Shown piece by piece: positions 37,103 to 46,430 of a stretch of DNA of 64,000 nucleotides. A program made the position numbers and the translations under genes. Source of the stretch: Thalassospira xianhensis MCCC 1A02616 (lineage in GTDB: Bacteria > Pseudomonadota > Alphaproteobacteria > Rhodospirillales > Thalassospiraceae); the NCBI RefSeq assembly GCF_003326475.1, contig NZ_JPWA01000003.1, positions 169,264-233,263 of the forward strand, given 5' to 3'. The notes beneath the pieces were generated by a model. It had not been told where the DNA came from, ran no database searches, and saw only the letters and a list, made by a program, of their open reading frames with translations. Each line of letters opens with the position of its first letter. Position 1 is the first letter of the stretch.

Positions 37103-38028
37103 TGGCGCGTCGGCGTCGCGGTAGAAGCATCAATGGCTGGCTGGCAGTCGACAAACCCCTGGAAATCACGTCTTCGACGGTGGTCAATCAGGTGCGTCGT
37201 CTGCTTGATGCGGCAAAGGCCGGTCACGGCGGGACACTCGATCCATTGGCGAGTGGTGTCCTGCCTATTGCATTTGGCGAGGCGACAAAAACGGTTGCCT
37301 ATGTCATGGATGGTAGCAAAAGTTATCGTGTGACGCTGAAATTCGGCGAAGCACGCAGCACCGACGATGCCGAAGGCGAAGTTACGGCCACCTCGGATCA
37401 TCGTCCGGATGCAGACGAAATAAAGGCCGTGCTGGGCGAGTTTATTGGCGAAATCCAGCAGGTGCCGCCAAAGTTTTCGGCGATCAAGGTCAATGGCAAG
37501 CGTGCCTATGATCTTGCGCGTCGCGATGAAGACGTGGTGCTTAAACCGCGTCCGATTCTGATCAAGGATCTTCGACTGGTCGATATGCCGGATCGCGATC
37601 ATGCCGTTCTCGAAGTTGTTTCGGGCAAAGGGGCATATATGCGGTCTTTGGCGCGCGATATCGCGCTGCGCCTTGGTTCTGTCGGCCATATATCCGCCCT
37701 TCGCCGGACATCGGCGGGGCCGTTTCCTGAAACGAGTTCCATTCCGCTTGCGGAGTTGCTCGAAATGGATCCGGATGCGGTGTTGGAGAAATTGCTTCCG
37801 GTCGAGACCGCGCTGGACGACATCCCGGCGCTGGCCCTGACCGAAGTCGAGGCGCAGCGGCTATCGAGTGGACAACCTGTCGGGTTGTTGCCGGTGGCAA
37901 AACGCAGTGCCCTCGAAAACCCCGTCGTGCAGGACGATATCGTCTGCGCCATGCTCCATGACCGCGCGGTTGCGTTGGCGGAGATAAGTGGCGGCGAAAT
38001 CCGGCCTGTACGTGTTTTTAATCTCTAA
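37102..38028 (+). CDS. truB: tRNA pseudouridine-55 synthase
   Basis: 308 residues. Seen: [14 protein letters not shown] at the N-terminus, catalytic-aspartate motif [21 protein letters not shown], and the RNA-contact segment [18 protein letters not shown]. It makes the universal psi-55 in the T-loop. The overlapping TGATG junction with rbfA suggests coupled translation. Confidence 0.95.
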   Translation: MARRRRGRSINGWLAVDKPLEITSSTVVNQVRRLLDAAKAGHGGTLDPLASGVLPIAFGEATKTVAYVMDGSKSYRVTLKFGEARSTDDAEGEVTATSDHRPDADEIKAVLGEFIGEIQQVPPKFSAIKVNGKRAYDLARRDEDVVLKPRPILIKDLRLVDMPDRDHAVLEVVSGKGAYMRSLARDIALRLGSVGHISALRRTSAGPFPETSSIPLAELLEMDPDAVLEKLLPVETALDDIPALALTEVEAQRLSSGQPVGLLPVAKRSALENPVVQDDIVCAMLHDRAVALAEISGGEIRPVRVFNL

Positions 38029-38045
38029 AGGCGAAAGGATGCCTG

Positions 38046-38315
38046 ATGTCGATTACTGCTGAACGCAAAGCTGAGCTGATCAAAGAATACGCTCAGAAAG
38101 ACGGTGACACCGGTTCCCCCGAAGTCCAGGTTGCAATCCTGACCGAGCGGATCAAGAACCTGACCGAACACATGAAAGAACATAACCACGATTTCCACAG
38201 CCGTCGTGGTCTTCTCATGATGGTTGGCCAGCGCCGTCGTCTGCTGAAGTACCTGCAGCGCAAAGACCAGTCGCGTTACGAGACCGTTATCGAACGCCTC
38301 GGTATTCGCCGCTGA
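38046..38315 (+). CDS. rpsO: 30S ribosomal protein S15
   Basis: 89 residues, the usual length. The conserved [44 protein letters not shown] and [12 protein letters not shown] are present. AAAGGA lies upstream. It is followed by a strong terminator and then pnp, the same arrangement as in E. coli. Confidence 0.97.
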   Translation: MSITAERKAELIKEYAQKDGDTGSPEVQVAILTERIKNLTEHMKEHNHDFHSRRGLLMMVGQRRRLLKYLQRKDQSRYETVIERLGIRR

Positions 38316-38325
38316 TATCGAACTG

Positions 38326-38363
38326 CGGCGGAGGTGGTTGATCCCCTCCGCCGTCGTTTTTTT
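38326..38363 (+). terminator. Intrinsic terminator of rpsO
   Basis: CGGCGGAGG (38326-38334) pairs with CCTCCGCCG (38345-38353) over a ten-base loop, followed by a run of seven T. Confidence 0.88.
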
Positions 38364-38435
38364 AATGTCCCGAGCGGATCGGGAAACACGAGGAAGCAGG
38401 GTCGGATGGGCCGACCTCTTTGCTTGGTCCGGACC

Positions 38436-38475
38436 CATTAATTATGCAGCTTTTATGAAAGCCTCATAATTAATG
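38436..38475 (+). promoter_or_regulatory. Long AT-rich hairpin in the pnp leader
   Basis: CATTAATTATG (38436-38446) pairs perfectly with CATAATTAATG (38465-38475); inside it GCTTT pairs with AAAGC around a TATG loop. The result is a 16-bp stem with one small internal loop, ending 62 bases before the pnp ATG and without a T tract. It resembles the RNase III-cut leader hairpin that lets E. coli PNPase control its own mRNA. Confidence 0.55.
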
Positions 38476-38537
38476 TGTTCGGAACTCGTGTATGACTATC
38501 CGGGTCCGCTGAAGGTTTGTAAGAGGAAGAGAAAATA

Positions 38538-40664
38538 ATGTTTAATGTCGTCCGCAAGGAAATGCAGTGGGGCAATGCCAAGCTGGTTCTCGAAACCGGC
38601 AAGGTCGCGCGCCAGGCCGATGGTGCTGTCATGGTCACCTATGGCGAGACCGTTGTGCTTTGTACCGCTGTTGGCGCGAAATCACCGCGCCCGGATATCG
38701 ACTTTTTCCCGCTGACCGTGAACTACCAGGAAAAGGCATTCGCTGCCGGTAAAATCCCGGGTGGTTTCTTCAAGCGTGAAGGCCGTCCTTCGGAAAAGGA
38801 AACCCTGGTTTCTCGTCTGATCGACCGTCCGATCCGTCCGCTGTTCCACCCATTGTATCGCAACGAAACCCAGATCGTTTGTACCGTTCTGTCGCATGAC
38901 ATGGAAAACGATCCGGACGTGGTCGCCATGATCGGTGCTTCTGCTGCGCTGACCATTTCCGGTCTGCCGTTCCTCGGCCCGATCGGTGCCGCACGCGTCG
39001 GTTACAAAGACGGCGAATACATCCTGAACCCGGCGACCGAGTCGATTAAGGAAAGCGACCTTGATCTGGTTGTTGCCGGTACCCGTGACGGTGTGATGAT
39101 GGTTGAGTCCGAAGCCAGCGAGCTTTCGGAAGAAATCATGCTTGGCGCTGTTAAATTCGGTCACGAACAGTTCCAGTCGGTTCTCGATCTGATCATTTCG
39201 TTGGCCGAAGATGCCGCGAAAGAGCCGCGCGATATCGCAGAACTGCCGGAAGGCTATGATGCGCTGGTCGAAAAAGTTGCTGCCCTTGGCACCGATGGCC
39301 TGACCAAGGCATACAGCCATGTCGTCAAGCAGGAACGTTCGGCTGCTGTTTCCGACGCCAAGGCTGCCATTGCCGAGAAACTGGCTGAAGAAGAAATTGC
39401 TGATGCCCTGAAAGGCAAAGTTTCTTCGATCATCAAGGATCTGGAAAAAGACATCGTTCGCGGTGCGATTCTGAAAACCGGCAAACGTATCGATGGCCGT
39501 ACCGGTGCCGACGTTCGCCCGATCCTTGGCGAAGTTTCGGTTCTTCCGCGCGCACACGGTTCTGCGATCTTTACCCGTGGTGAAACCCAGGCACTTGCCG
39601 TTGCCACCCTTGGTACCGGTCAAGACGAGCAGATCGTCGATGCGCTGGACGGGGAATATCGTGAAAACTTCATGCTGCACTATAACTTCCCGCCCTACTC
39701 GGTCGGTGAAGCTGGTCGTATGGGTTCGCCGGGCCGTCGTGAAATCGGTCATGGTAAACTGGCTTGGCGCGCCCTGCACCCGCTGATGCCGGGCAAGGAT
39801 GCGTTCCCTTACACCATCCGCATCGTTTCTGAAGTCACCGAATCAAACGGTTCGTCCTCGATGGCGACTGTTTGCGCAACTTCGCTTGCGATGATGGATG
39901 CCGGTGTTCCGCTGGCACGTCCGGTTGCTGGTATTGCCATGGGTCTAATCAAGGAAGGCGATGATTTCGCCGTTCTGTCCGACATCATGGGTGATGAAGA
40001 TCACCTTGGCGATATGGACTTCAAGGTTGCCGGTACCGAAAACGGTATCACCTCGCTCCAGATGGATATCAAGATCACCTCGGTGACCCCGGATATCATG
40101 CAGATCGCACTGGGTCAGGCCCGTGACGGCCGTCTGCACATCCTTGGCGAAATGTCCAAAGCGCTTCCGGAAGCCCGCGGGGAAGTTTCGGGCAATGCAC
40201 CTACCATCACCCAGTTCTCGATCCCGCGTGACAAAATCCGTGACGTTATCGGTTCGGGCGGCAAGGTCATTCGTGAAATCTGCGAAGAAACCGGTGCAAA
40301 GGTCGATATCGAAGACGATGGCTCGATCACTGTTGCACATACCGACGGTGCAAAAGGCAAGCAGGCTGTCGATTGGATCAAATCAATCGTTGCAGAACCT
40401 GAATTGAACCATATCTATGATGGTAAGGTTGTTAAGGCTGTCGACTTTGGCGCATTCGTCAATTTCTTTGGCGCCCGCGACGGTCTGGTCCATATCTCCG
40501 AACTGGCGCAGGAACGCGTCAAACAGGTTTCGGATATCGTCAAGGAAGGCGATGCGGTCAAGGTCAAGGTCATTGGCTTTGATGATCGCGGCAAGATCAA
40601 GTTGTCGATGAAACGCGTTGACCAGGAAACCGGTGCCGATCTCGAAGCCGGCGACGCTGAATAA
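38538..40664 (+). CDS. pnp: Polyribonucleotide nucleotidyltransferase (PNPase)
   Basis: 708 residues. It is a phosphorolytic 3'-5' exoribonuclease of the degradosome. Two RNase PH domains (residues 10-230 and about 310-540, with [24 protein letters not shown]) flank an all-helical linker; a KH domain ([25 protein letters not shown]) and an S1 domain ([28 protein letters not shown]) follow. AGAGGAAGAG lies a few bases before the ATG. A terminator follows at 40678. Confidence 0.97.
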   Translation: MFNVVRKEMQWGNAKLVLETGKVARQADGAVMVTYGETVVLCTAVGAKSPRPDIDFFPLTVNYQEKAFAAGKIPGGFFKREGRPSEKETLVSRLIDRPIRPLFHPLYRNETQIVCTVLSHDMENDPDVVAMIGASAALTISGLPFLGPIGAARVGYKDGEYILNPATESIKESDLDLVVAGTRDGVMMVESEASELSEEIMLGAVKFGHEQFQSVLDLIISLAEDAAKEPRDIAELPEGYDALVEKVAALGTDGLTKAYSHVVKQERSAAVSDAKAAIAEKLAEEEIADALKGKVSSIIKDLEKDIVRGAILKTGKRIDGRTGADVRPILGEVSVLPRAHGSAIFTRGETQALAVATLGTGQDEQIVDALDGEYRENFMLHYNFPPYSVGEAGRMGSPGRREIGHGKLAWRALHPLMPGKDAFPYTIRIVSEVTESNGSSSMATVCATSLAMMDAGVPLARPVAGIAMGLIKEGDDFAVLSDIMGDEDHLGDMDFKVAGTENGITSLQMDIKITSVTPDIMQIALGQARDGRLHILGEMSKALPEARGEVSGNAPTITQFSIPRDKIRDVIGSGGKVIREICEETGAKVDIEDDGSITVAHTDGAKGKQAVDWIKSIVAEPELNHIYDGKVVKAVDFGAFVNFFGARDGLVHISELAQERVKQVSDIVKEGDAVKVKVIGFDDRGKIKLSMKRVDQETGADLEAGDAE

Positions 40665-40677
40665 TCCGATCTGATAG

Positions 40678-40714
40678 ACCGGACGGCGATAACAACAACA
40701 CGCCGTCCGGTTTT
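40678..40714 (+). terminator. Intrinsic terminator of pnp
   Basis: ACCGGACGGCG (40678-40688) pairs perfectly with CGCCGTCCGGT (40701-40711) over a 12-base loop, ending in TTTT. Confidence 0.85.
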
Positions 40715-40770
40715 CCAAATGCGATGCCGGGGCATCGCTGGCGATGAAAAGCCGAATGGGAGAGACGAAT

Positions 40771-42165
40771 TTGAAAGCCCTTAAACCGCTCGTCATGTCG
40801 GGAAAAGAGGTCTTGCCGCTGATTGAAGGTGGCAAAGGTATCGCTGTTTCGACGGGTAAAAGTTCCGGCGCGTGGGCAGCTGCTGGTGGCATCGGGACGT
40901 TTTCCGCCGTCAATGCCGATTCTTATGACGAAAATGGCAATTTGGTTCCGGTCGAATATGCCGGAAAAACCCGTGGTGAACGCCATCAGGAACTGATCGC
41001 CTATGGTATCCGCGGCGGTATCGCCCAGGCACAGATCGCACATGAAGTGCGCGGCGGTGAAGGTCGCCTGCATATGAACGTTCTGTGGGAAATGGGCGGT
41101 GCGGAAGAAATTCTGCGCGGTGTGCTTGAGGGTACCAAGGGTCTTGTCCACGGGGTGACCTGTGGTGCGGGCATGCCTTACAAGGTGTCGCAGATCGCAG
41201 CCCAGTACGGGGTTCATTATTACCCGATCGTGTCATCGGCGCGTGCTTTCCGCGCATTGTGGCTGCGGTCGTACAAGAATACTCCGGAATGGCTGGGCGG
41301 TGTGGTCTATGAGGATCCGTGGCGCGCTGGCGGTCACAACGGTCTTTCGAATTCCGAAGATCCGCTGGTGCCCGAAGATCCGTTCCCCCGTGTTGCAGCC
41401 CTTCGCGAATACATGAATTCAGTCGGTCTGAACGATGTTCCGATCATTATGGCCGGTGGCGTCTGGTTCCTGCGTGACTTTGAAGATTGGCTCGACAATC
41501 CGGAAGTCGCCCCGGTGGCCTTCCAGTTCGGGACCCGTCCGCTTCTGACCAAGGAAAGCGAGATTTCCGAAGAATGGAAAAACCGTTTGCTGACGCTGCA
41601 GGACGGCGACGTCTCGCTGCATAAATTCAGCCCGACCGGTTTTTACAGCTCGGCTGTTCGCAACGACTTCCTTGAAGATCTGCATCAGCGTTCCGATCGT
41701 CAGGTCCGTTATTCGCGTACCGCAGAAGCTGATCTTCATGTTGGTATTCCGCTGGGCCGTCGCGGTCGTCCGATCTATGTCCGCGAAGACGATGCCGACA
41801 AGGTTCGTGCATGGCTTGATGCCGGTTATACCGAAGGCATGCCGACACCCGATGAAACCATGGTGTTTGTCACGCCTGACAGTGCGCTGACGATCAAGAA
41901 AGACCAGATTGATTGCATGGGTTGCCTGTCGCAGTGCCAGTTCTCGAACTGGGAACAGCATAGCGGCACCACCGGAAAACGTGCCGATCCACGTTCTTTC
42001 TGCATTCAGAAAACGCTTCAGAACATTGCGCATGGCGCGATGGTTGAAAACGAACTGATGTTTGCCGGTCACAATGCCTATAAATTTGGTGAAGACCCGT
42101 TCTACACCAATGGCTTTGTACCGACCGTCAAAGAACTGGTCGACCGGATCGCCACAGGCGATTAA
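40771..42165 (+). CDS. Nitronate monooxygenase-like flavoprotein with C-terminal cysteine cluster
   Basis: 464 residues if translation begins at TTG 40771, which has GGGAGAG six bases upstream and yields the expected N-terminus KALKPLVMSGKEVLPLIEGGKG. ATG codons at 40744 and 40756 are in frame without a good site. It is a TIM-barrel FMN enzyme of the 2-nitropropane dioxygenase family: GAWAAAGGIGTFS, GIAQAQIAHEVRGGEGRLHMNVL and VPIIMAGGVWFLRDF. It is about 100 residues longer than typical members, and its C-terminal part has CMGCLSQCQFSNW, a three-cysteine motif that could bind metal. The substrate is unknown. Confidence 0.78.
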   Translation: MKALKPLVMSGKEVLPLIEGGKGIAVSTGKSSGAWAAAGGIGTFSAVNADSYDENGNLVPVEYAGKTRGERHQELIAYGIRGGIAQAQIAHEVRGGEGRLHMNVLWEMGGAEEILRGVLEGTKGLVHGVTCGAGMPYKVSQIAAQYGVHYYPIVSSARAFRALWLRSYKNTPEWLGGVVYEDPWRAGGHNGLSNSEDPLVPEDPFPRVAALREYMNSVGLNDVPIIMAGGVWFLRDFEDWLDNPEVAPVAFQFGTRPLLTKESEISEEWKNRLLTLQDGDVSLHKFSPTGFYSSAVRNDFLEDLHQRSDRQVRYSRTAEADLHVGIPLGRRGRPIYVREDDADKVRAWLDAGYTEGMPTPDETMVFVTPDSALTIKKDQIDCMGCLSQCQFSNWEQHSGTTGKRADPRSFCIQKTLQNIAHGAMVENELMFAGHNAYKFGEDPFYTNGFVPTVKELVDRIATGD

Positions 42166-42198
42166 GCCAAATGTTGGTCCTGCATGGATCGAAATCAG

Positions 42199-42226
42199 AA
42201 AAAGGGGCCGTTTTGGCCCCTTTTTT
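42199..42226 (+). terminator. Intrinsic terminator
   Basis: AAAAGGGGCC (42200-42209) pairs with GGCCCCTTTT (42215-42224) over a five-base loop, with further T bases following. Confidence 0.9.
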
Positions 42227-42271
42227 AATGTTTTGCCGATGAAACGGCATTGAAAATTGGGATGATTGGAG

Positions 42272-42285
42272 TTGATCAAAATCAA
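42272..42285. promoter_or_regulatory. FNR/FixK-type box before irr
   Basis: TTGATCAAAATCAA is an exact match to TTGATnnnnATCAA. A -10-like TAATAT follows at 42308-42313, which would place the transcription start near 42320, and so the box centre (42278.5) near -41.5, the class II activation position. The irr start codon is 94 bases downstream of the box. Confidence 0.7.
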
Positions 42286-42307
42286 AGAAAGGCGCGTCTT
42301 GGTTCCC

Positions 42308-42313
42308 TAATAT
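42308..42313 (+). promoter_or_regulatory. Putative -10 element of the irr promoter
   Basis: TAATAT lies 22 bases after the FNR-type box, with no recognisable -35 element between, as expected of an activator-dependent promoter. Confidence 0.45.
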
Positions 42314-42378
42314 ACGCTTGGATTTGATCGGGAACCGGGAATTGACCGGTCCTGAAAAGCGTATGAAGGGACAATTTC

Positions 42379-42816
42379 ATGACGACGAACCCGCGTCCTT
42401 ACACCCATGCTTTGAACCGTCTGAAAGAAGCCGGTTTGCGCCCGACCCGTCAGCGTCTGGCATTGGCCCGACTGCTGTTTGACAATGGTCATCGGCACAT
42501 CACCGCCGAACAGCTTCATTCCGAAGCCATGAGTCAGAATGTCAAGGTATCACTGGCGACCGTTTACAATACGCTGCACCAGTTTACCGAAGCGGCGCTT
42601 CTAAATGAAATCGTGATCGATTCCGGTCGGTCCTATTTCGATACGAACACGGCCCCACATTACCATTTCTATTGCGAAGAAGACGGCATGCTAAGCGACA
42701 TACCCGCCGAAGCGGTTCAGCTTGCACGCGTCCCCAATATGCCGCGCGGTACTGAACTGGCATCGGTTGATCTGGTGTTTCGTTTGCGTCGCCAGTCGGC
42801 ACGCAGTGCTGCCTGA
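42379..42816 (+). CDS. irr: Fur-family iron response regulator Irr
   Basis: 145 residues. The winged-helix part has GLRPTRQRLALARLLFDNGHRHITAEQLH and VSLATVYNTLHQF; the second domain has FDTNTAPHYHFYCEEDGMLSDI with the HxH haem/metal-site region of Irr. It lacks the CxxC zinc pairs. In alphaproteobacteria Irr responds to haem status and controls iron and haem genes. AAGGGACA lies six bases upstream of the ATG. It precedes a rubrerythrin gene, a frequent Irr-linked iron/peroxide partner. Confidence 0.85.
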   Translation: MTTNPRPYTHALNRLKEAGLRPTRQRLALARLLFDNGHRHITAEQLHSEAMSQNVKVSLATVYNTLHQFTEAALLNEIVIDSGRSYFDTNTAPHYHFYCEEDGMLSDIPAEAVQLARVPNMPRGTELASVDLVFRLRRQSARSAA

Positions 42817-42965
42817 TTGTCGTCTGATTGACGTATCAGGCAGTGATGTGTCCCAATTGTAGCGGTGCGGTGACAACGAAATGACGGGTCGATGAAAACC
42901 GCCCGAAATGGCGCGAAACGTCCCTTCAGTGCTTGACGGGCAAGGTTTTCAAGACAAATACAGAG

Positions 42966-43000
42966 GCGACGGTTCCGTCTGGAACTGTCGCTCTTTTTTT
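42966..43000 (+). terminator. Intrinsic terminator between irr and the rubrerythrin gene
   Basis: GCGACGGTTCC (42966-42976) pairs with GGAACTGTCGC (42981-42991), with one G-U wobble and a GTCT loop, followed by TCTTTTTTT. It lies 64 bases before the rubrerythrin start, so it either ends irr or attenuates the next gene. Confidence 0.85.
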
Positions 43001-43063
43001 GCCGATATGCGTGACAGCAAAACTGCAAGATCCAGACTTCAATGACAAAAAAGGAAGCCCGTA

Positions 43064-43501
43064 ATGGTGCTCAAGGGAACACGGACCGAGGAACTTCTTC
43101 GTGCGGCATTTGCCGCTGAGGCCCAGGTCAATCGCCGTTATCTCTATTTTGCGCAACAGGCCGATATCGAAGGCTATCCTGAAATCGCCGAGATGTTCCG
43201 TGCAACGGCCGAGGCCGAAACCGGCCACGCATTCGGTCATCTCGAATTTCTCGAACAGGTCGGGGACCCTGCGACCGGGCAGCCTATTGGTACGACCCGG
43301 CTTAATCTTGAAGCTGCATTTGCCGACGAACAGAACGATGCCAAATCGCGTTATCCCGAAATGGCCCGCATCGCCCGCGAAGAGGGCTTTAACGATATTG
43401 CCGATTGGTTCGAGAGCCTGTCACGGGTTGAAGATGCCCATGCTTCCCGGATGGAACGCGCACTCGCATCCTTTGGCACTGTTTCCGAACCGGTGGAATG
43501 A
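43064..43501 (+). CDS. Rubrerythrin-type diiron protein
   Basis: 145 residues, a four-helix ferritin-like domain without the rubredoxin tail. Diiron ligand motifs are visible: EAQVNRRY, EAETGHAFGH (ExxH), FADEQNDAKSRY and VEDAHASR (ExxH). It probably reduces hydrogen peroxide or handles iron. It overlaps the next gene by four bases (ATGA). Confidence 0.87.
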   Translation: MVLKGTRTEELLRAAFAAEAQVNRRYLYFAQQADIEGYPEIAEMFRATAEAETGHAFGHLEFLEQVGDPATGQPIGTTRLNLEAAFADEQNDAKSRYPEMARIAREEGFNDIADWFESLSRVEDAHASRMERALASFGTVSEPVE

Positions 43502-44529
43502 GGTTGAAGACAATTCGACGATGCTTTTACAGATATAGCGCGGTTCTGCTGTTTGTGACGGTAATGGCACCCATTGCCGCCATGGCACAATCTGTTGCGC
43601 TTGACGATATTTTGACCGATGCCGGGCGTTTGGAGCCCTTGCAGGCGGTTATGGTTGCCCACCGTGGTGAGGTAATCGCACGGCAGGGCTATCACGGCAG
43701 TTCCCCCGATCAGTCGGCCAATATTAAATCCGCATCAAAATCGATTATCTCGGCATTGGTTGGCATCGCGATTGAACGGGGTGTTTTAACCGGCACTGAT
43801 CAGAAAATCGCACCCTTGCTGCGTGATCAGTTGCCAGCCGATCCTGATCCGCGCCTGTCTGACATTACCATCGGGCATCTTTTGTCGATGCAGGCCGGTT
43901 TGGGGCGGACATCGGGGCAGTATTACGGCGAGTGGGTCGCGCAATCAAACTGGGTGCGTGCTGCCCTTGCTCGTCCTTTTGCTGACGATCCGGGCGGAGA
44001 TATGCTGTATTCAACCGGTTCAAGCCACCTGCTATCGGCCATCCTGACCCGTGAAACCGGAAAAACCACACTGGAACTGGCGCGTGAATGGCTGGGGCCG
44101 CTGAATGGTTTTGCCATTACGGCTTGGGATCGCGATCCGCAGGGAATTTATTTTGGCGGTAACCAGATGGCGATGAGCACCACATCCCTTCTGGCTTTTG
44201 GCGAACTTTACCGCAATGGCGGGCGTGCTCCGGACGGGACACAGATCATCACGCAGGACTGGATTAATCAAAGCTGGCAGCACCGGACAAATTCGCGTTT
44301 TACCGGTGATGAATACGGGTATGGCTGGTTCATGCGCGATATTGCCGGACAGGATGTAATCTATGCCTGGGGATATGGCGGGCAGATGCTTTACATCGTT
44401 CCCGCACTTGAATTGACCGTGGCGATGACATCGGACGAAACCAAACCATCGGCCCGTACTGGTTACCGTGATCGGTTGCATGGTTTGATGGCCGTTATCA
44501 TTGACCGCGTCGCGGCAGAGACAAGCTGA
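43498..44529 (+). CDS. Serine hydrolase, beta-lactamase-like (class C fold), exported
   Basis: 343 residues. The N-terminal signal peptide ends near AAMAQ (residue 31). The SxxK motif is S78-A-S-K81, the second motif is YST near residue 165 in MLYSTGSSHL, and YAWGYGGQ stands where HxG/KTG occurs. Such proteins are D-Ala-peptidases, esterases or beta-lactamase relatives, and the true substrate cannot be read from sequence. Its ATGA overlap with a cytoplasmic rubrerythrin gene is unusual and suggests coupled translation. Confidence 0.8.
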   Translation: MRLKTIRRCFYRYSAVLLFVTVMAPIAAMAQSVALDDILTDAGRLEPLQAVMVAHRGEVIARQGYHGSSPDQSANIKSASKSIISALVGIAIERGVLTGTDQKIAPLLRDQLPADPDPRLSDITIGHLLSMQAGLGRTSGQYYGEWVAQSNWVRAALARPFADDPGGDMLYSTGSSHLLSAILTRETGKTTLELAREWLGPLNGFAITAWDRDPQGIYFGGNQMAMSTTSLLAFGELYRNGGRAPDGTQIITQDWINQSWQHRTNSRFTGDEYGYGWFMRDIAGQDVIYAWGYGGQMLYIVPALELTVAMTSDETKPSARTGYRDRLHGLMAVIIDRVAAETS

Positions 44530-44566
44530 ACGAATTCAGCCTGCCTGATTGGATGACTATTGCCAG

Positions 44567-45370
44567 TTATTGGGCGGCGATGCGTTCCGCCGGATATTCG
44601 GCAACCGTGCCGGGGGTCAATGGGCCGCGCAGGACAATATGGGGATGACCAAGCGAATTGTGTTCGACATGCCCGTCAACCTGATAAACGTCGCGCAGCA
44701 GATCACGGTCAATAACCTTGGCGCATTCGCCAAATGCCACCATACGGCCATTGCGGATTGCCATGGCGTGATCGCAATATTGCAGGGCATGGTTAAGGTC
44801 GTGAATGGCGATCAGGACAATCATTTTTTGGCGCTTGGCGATATCTCGCATGAAGGACAGGACCTCCATCTGGCGATGCAGATCGAGGGCCGAGGTCGGC
44901 TCGTCCATCAGCAGGATTTCGGGTTCACGCACCAGCGTCTGGGCAATGGCAACAAGCTGCCGCTGACCGCCGCTAAGCTCGCCCAGATTGCGCGCGGCCA
45001 GATCGGAAATTCGAAGGGCGGCCAGAATATCATCAATCCGAGCCAGTTCTTCGGCCTGAACGCGTAGTGACGATCCCTGCTTGGCGGCCAGAATAACCGA
45101 CTCATATACTGAAAGAACGGCGTTCGAGCCGGTATCCTGTGGCATGTAGCAAATCGTGTTGCGGCTATAATTCGCCGTTTCGACATGCACTTTGCCGCCA
45201 CCCTTGGCAAGACCGGCAACGCGTTTGAACAGGCTTGATTTTCCTGCTGCGTTCGGCCCGATGACGGCAATCACGTCGCCACCTGTCAGAACCGGCGTAC
45301 TGACACCGGAAACCACATGGGTACGGCCGTAGCGGGTGCCAAGGTCTTCAAGACGAAGTGTTGTTACCAT
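44567..45370 (-). CDS. Iron-complex ABC importer, ATPase (FecE/FhuC-type)
   Basis: 267 residues. Walker A is GPNAAGKSSL, the Q-loop is in CYMPQDT, the signature is LSGGQRQLVAIAQ, Walker B is ILLMDEPTSALDLHRQ and the H-loop is IAIHDLNHAL. GGAGGAAATC directly precedes the ATG at 45370. It overlaps the permease gene by seven bases and is the last gene of a three-gene minus-strand operon. Confidence 0.87.
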   Translation of the reverse strand: MVTTLRLEDLGTRYGRTHVVSGVSTPVLTGGDVIAVIGPNAAGKSSLFKRVAGLAKGGGKVHVETANYSRNTICYMPQDTGSNAVLSVYESVILAAKQGSSLRVQAEELARIDDILAALRISDLAARNLGELSGGQRQLVAIAQTLVREPEILLMDEPTSALDLHRQMEVLSFMRDIAKRQKMIVLIAIHDLNHALQYCDHAMAIRNGRMVAFGECAKVIDRDLLRDVYQVDGHVEHNSLGHPHIVLRGPLTPGTVAEYPAERIAAQ

Positions 45371-46425
45371 GATTTCCTCCGGCTTGCGAAAATCAGCGAG
45401 AAGAAGAACGGCACGCCGACAAGCGCGGTAATTACCCCAATTGGCAGGATCGCGCCGGGGATCAGAAGTTTTGACAGAACCGACGTTGCCGACAGGATCA
45501 ACGCCCCGCATAGTACCGATGCCGGCAGGAAGAAACGCTGATCCTCACCGACCAGCATACGGGCGATATGCGGCCCGACCAGACCGATGAAACCGATGGT
45601 CCCGACAAACGAAACCGGGATTGCCGCCAGCATACTGACCAGCAACATGGTTTTGAGCCGCAGCGACTGGACATTCACCCCGAAACTTTCCGCCTTGGCA
45701 TCGCCTAACCGAAGGGCGGTCAGTGCCCAGGCCTGACGGGTAAACAGCGGCAGGGCGATGGCAACGGCAATGGCCGTGATGGCAACCTTGGACCAGGTTG
45801 CCTTGACCAGGCTGCCCATCGTCCAGAACACAACTGCGGCCAATGCCTGTTCGCTGGCAAGATATTGCAGCAGGGCCAGAAGCGCGTTGAAGGTAAAGAC
45901 CAGCGCAATCCCCAAAAGGACGATGGTTTCAACCGTAACACCGCGCATGCGGCTGAAAAAATGAATGATCAGCGCGGTTCCCATTGCCATGACAAAGGCA
46001 TTGATCGGGATGATGAATTCGACAAAGGCAGGCAGGATCGCAACGCCAAGAACCAGCGCCAGAGCAGCGCCAAAACCGGCTGCGGCCGAAATGCCTAACG
46101 TAAAGGGGCTGGCAAGCGGGTTGGCAAGGATGGTCTGCATCTGGGCACCTGCGGTCGAAAGGGCGGCACCGACGGTCAGCGCCATCAGGGCGACAGGCAT
46201 GCGGATTTCCCAGATCACGACGCGCAACTGATCGCTGGCATCCGATGGGTTTAATAAGGCAAAGATCACGTCAGACAGCGGATAATTGGCCGGTCCGGTT
46301 GCCAGATCGACAGCAAAGGACAGGAACAGCGCAATCGTCATGCCGGTAAGGATCAGGACACGACGCAGGGAGCGCGCCTTGTAATGCGCGCTCCCTGCCG
46401 GAATGGTGGTTTGATCGGAGATCAT
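45364..46425 (-). CDS. Iron-complex ABC importer, permease (FecCD-type)
   Basis: 353 residues with about ten helices. Signatures of the BtuC/FecCD family: IRMPVALMALTVGAALSTAGAQMQTILANPLASPFTLGISAAAGFGAAL and GTIGFIGLVGPHIARMLVGEDQRFFLPAS. Only one permease gene is present, so the pore is a homodimer as in BtuC. It starts five bases after the binding-protein gene. Confidence 0.88.
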   Translation of the reverse strand: MISDQTTIPAGSAHYKARSLRRVLILTGMTIALFLSFAVDLATGPANYPLSDVIFALLNPSDASDQLRVVIWEIRMPVALMALTVGAALSTAGAQMQTILANPLASPFTLGISAAAGFGAALALVLGVAILPAFVEFIIPINAFVMAMGTALIIHFFSRMRGVTVETIVLLGIALVFTFNALLALLQYLASEQALAAVVFWTMGSLVKATWSKVAITAIAVAIALPLFTRQAWALTALRLGDAKAESFGVNVQSLRLKTMLLVSMLAAIPVSFVGTIGFIGLVGPHIARMLVGEDQRFFLPASVLCGALILSATSVLSKLLIPGAILPIGVITALVGVPFFFSLIFASRRKSW

Positions 46426-46430
46426 GGAAA

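Noticed and set aside
43498..44529. Beta-lactamase resistance gene
   Set aside because: It has the SxxK fold, but the second motif is YST and the third does not match KTG, so a specific beta-lactamase call is not supported.
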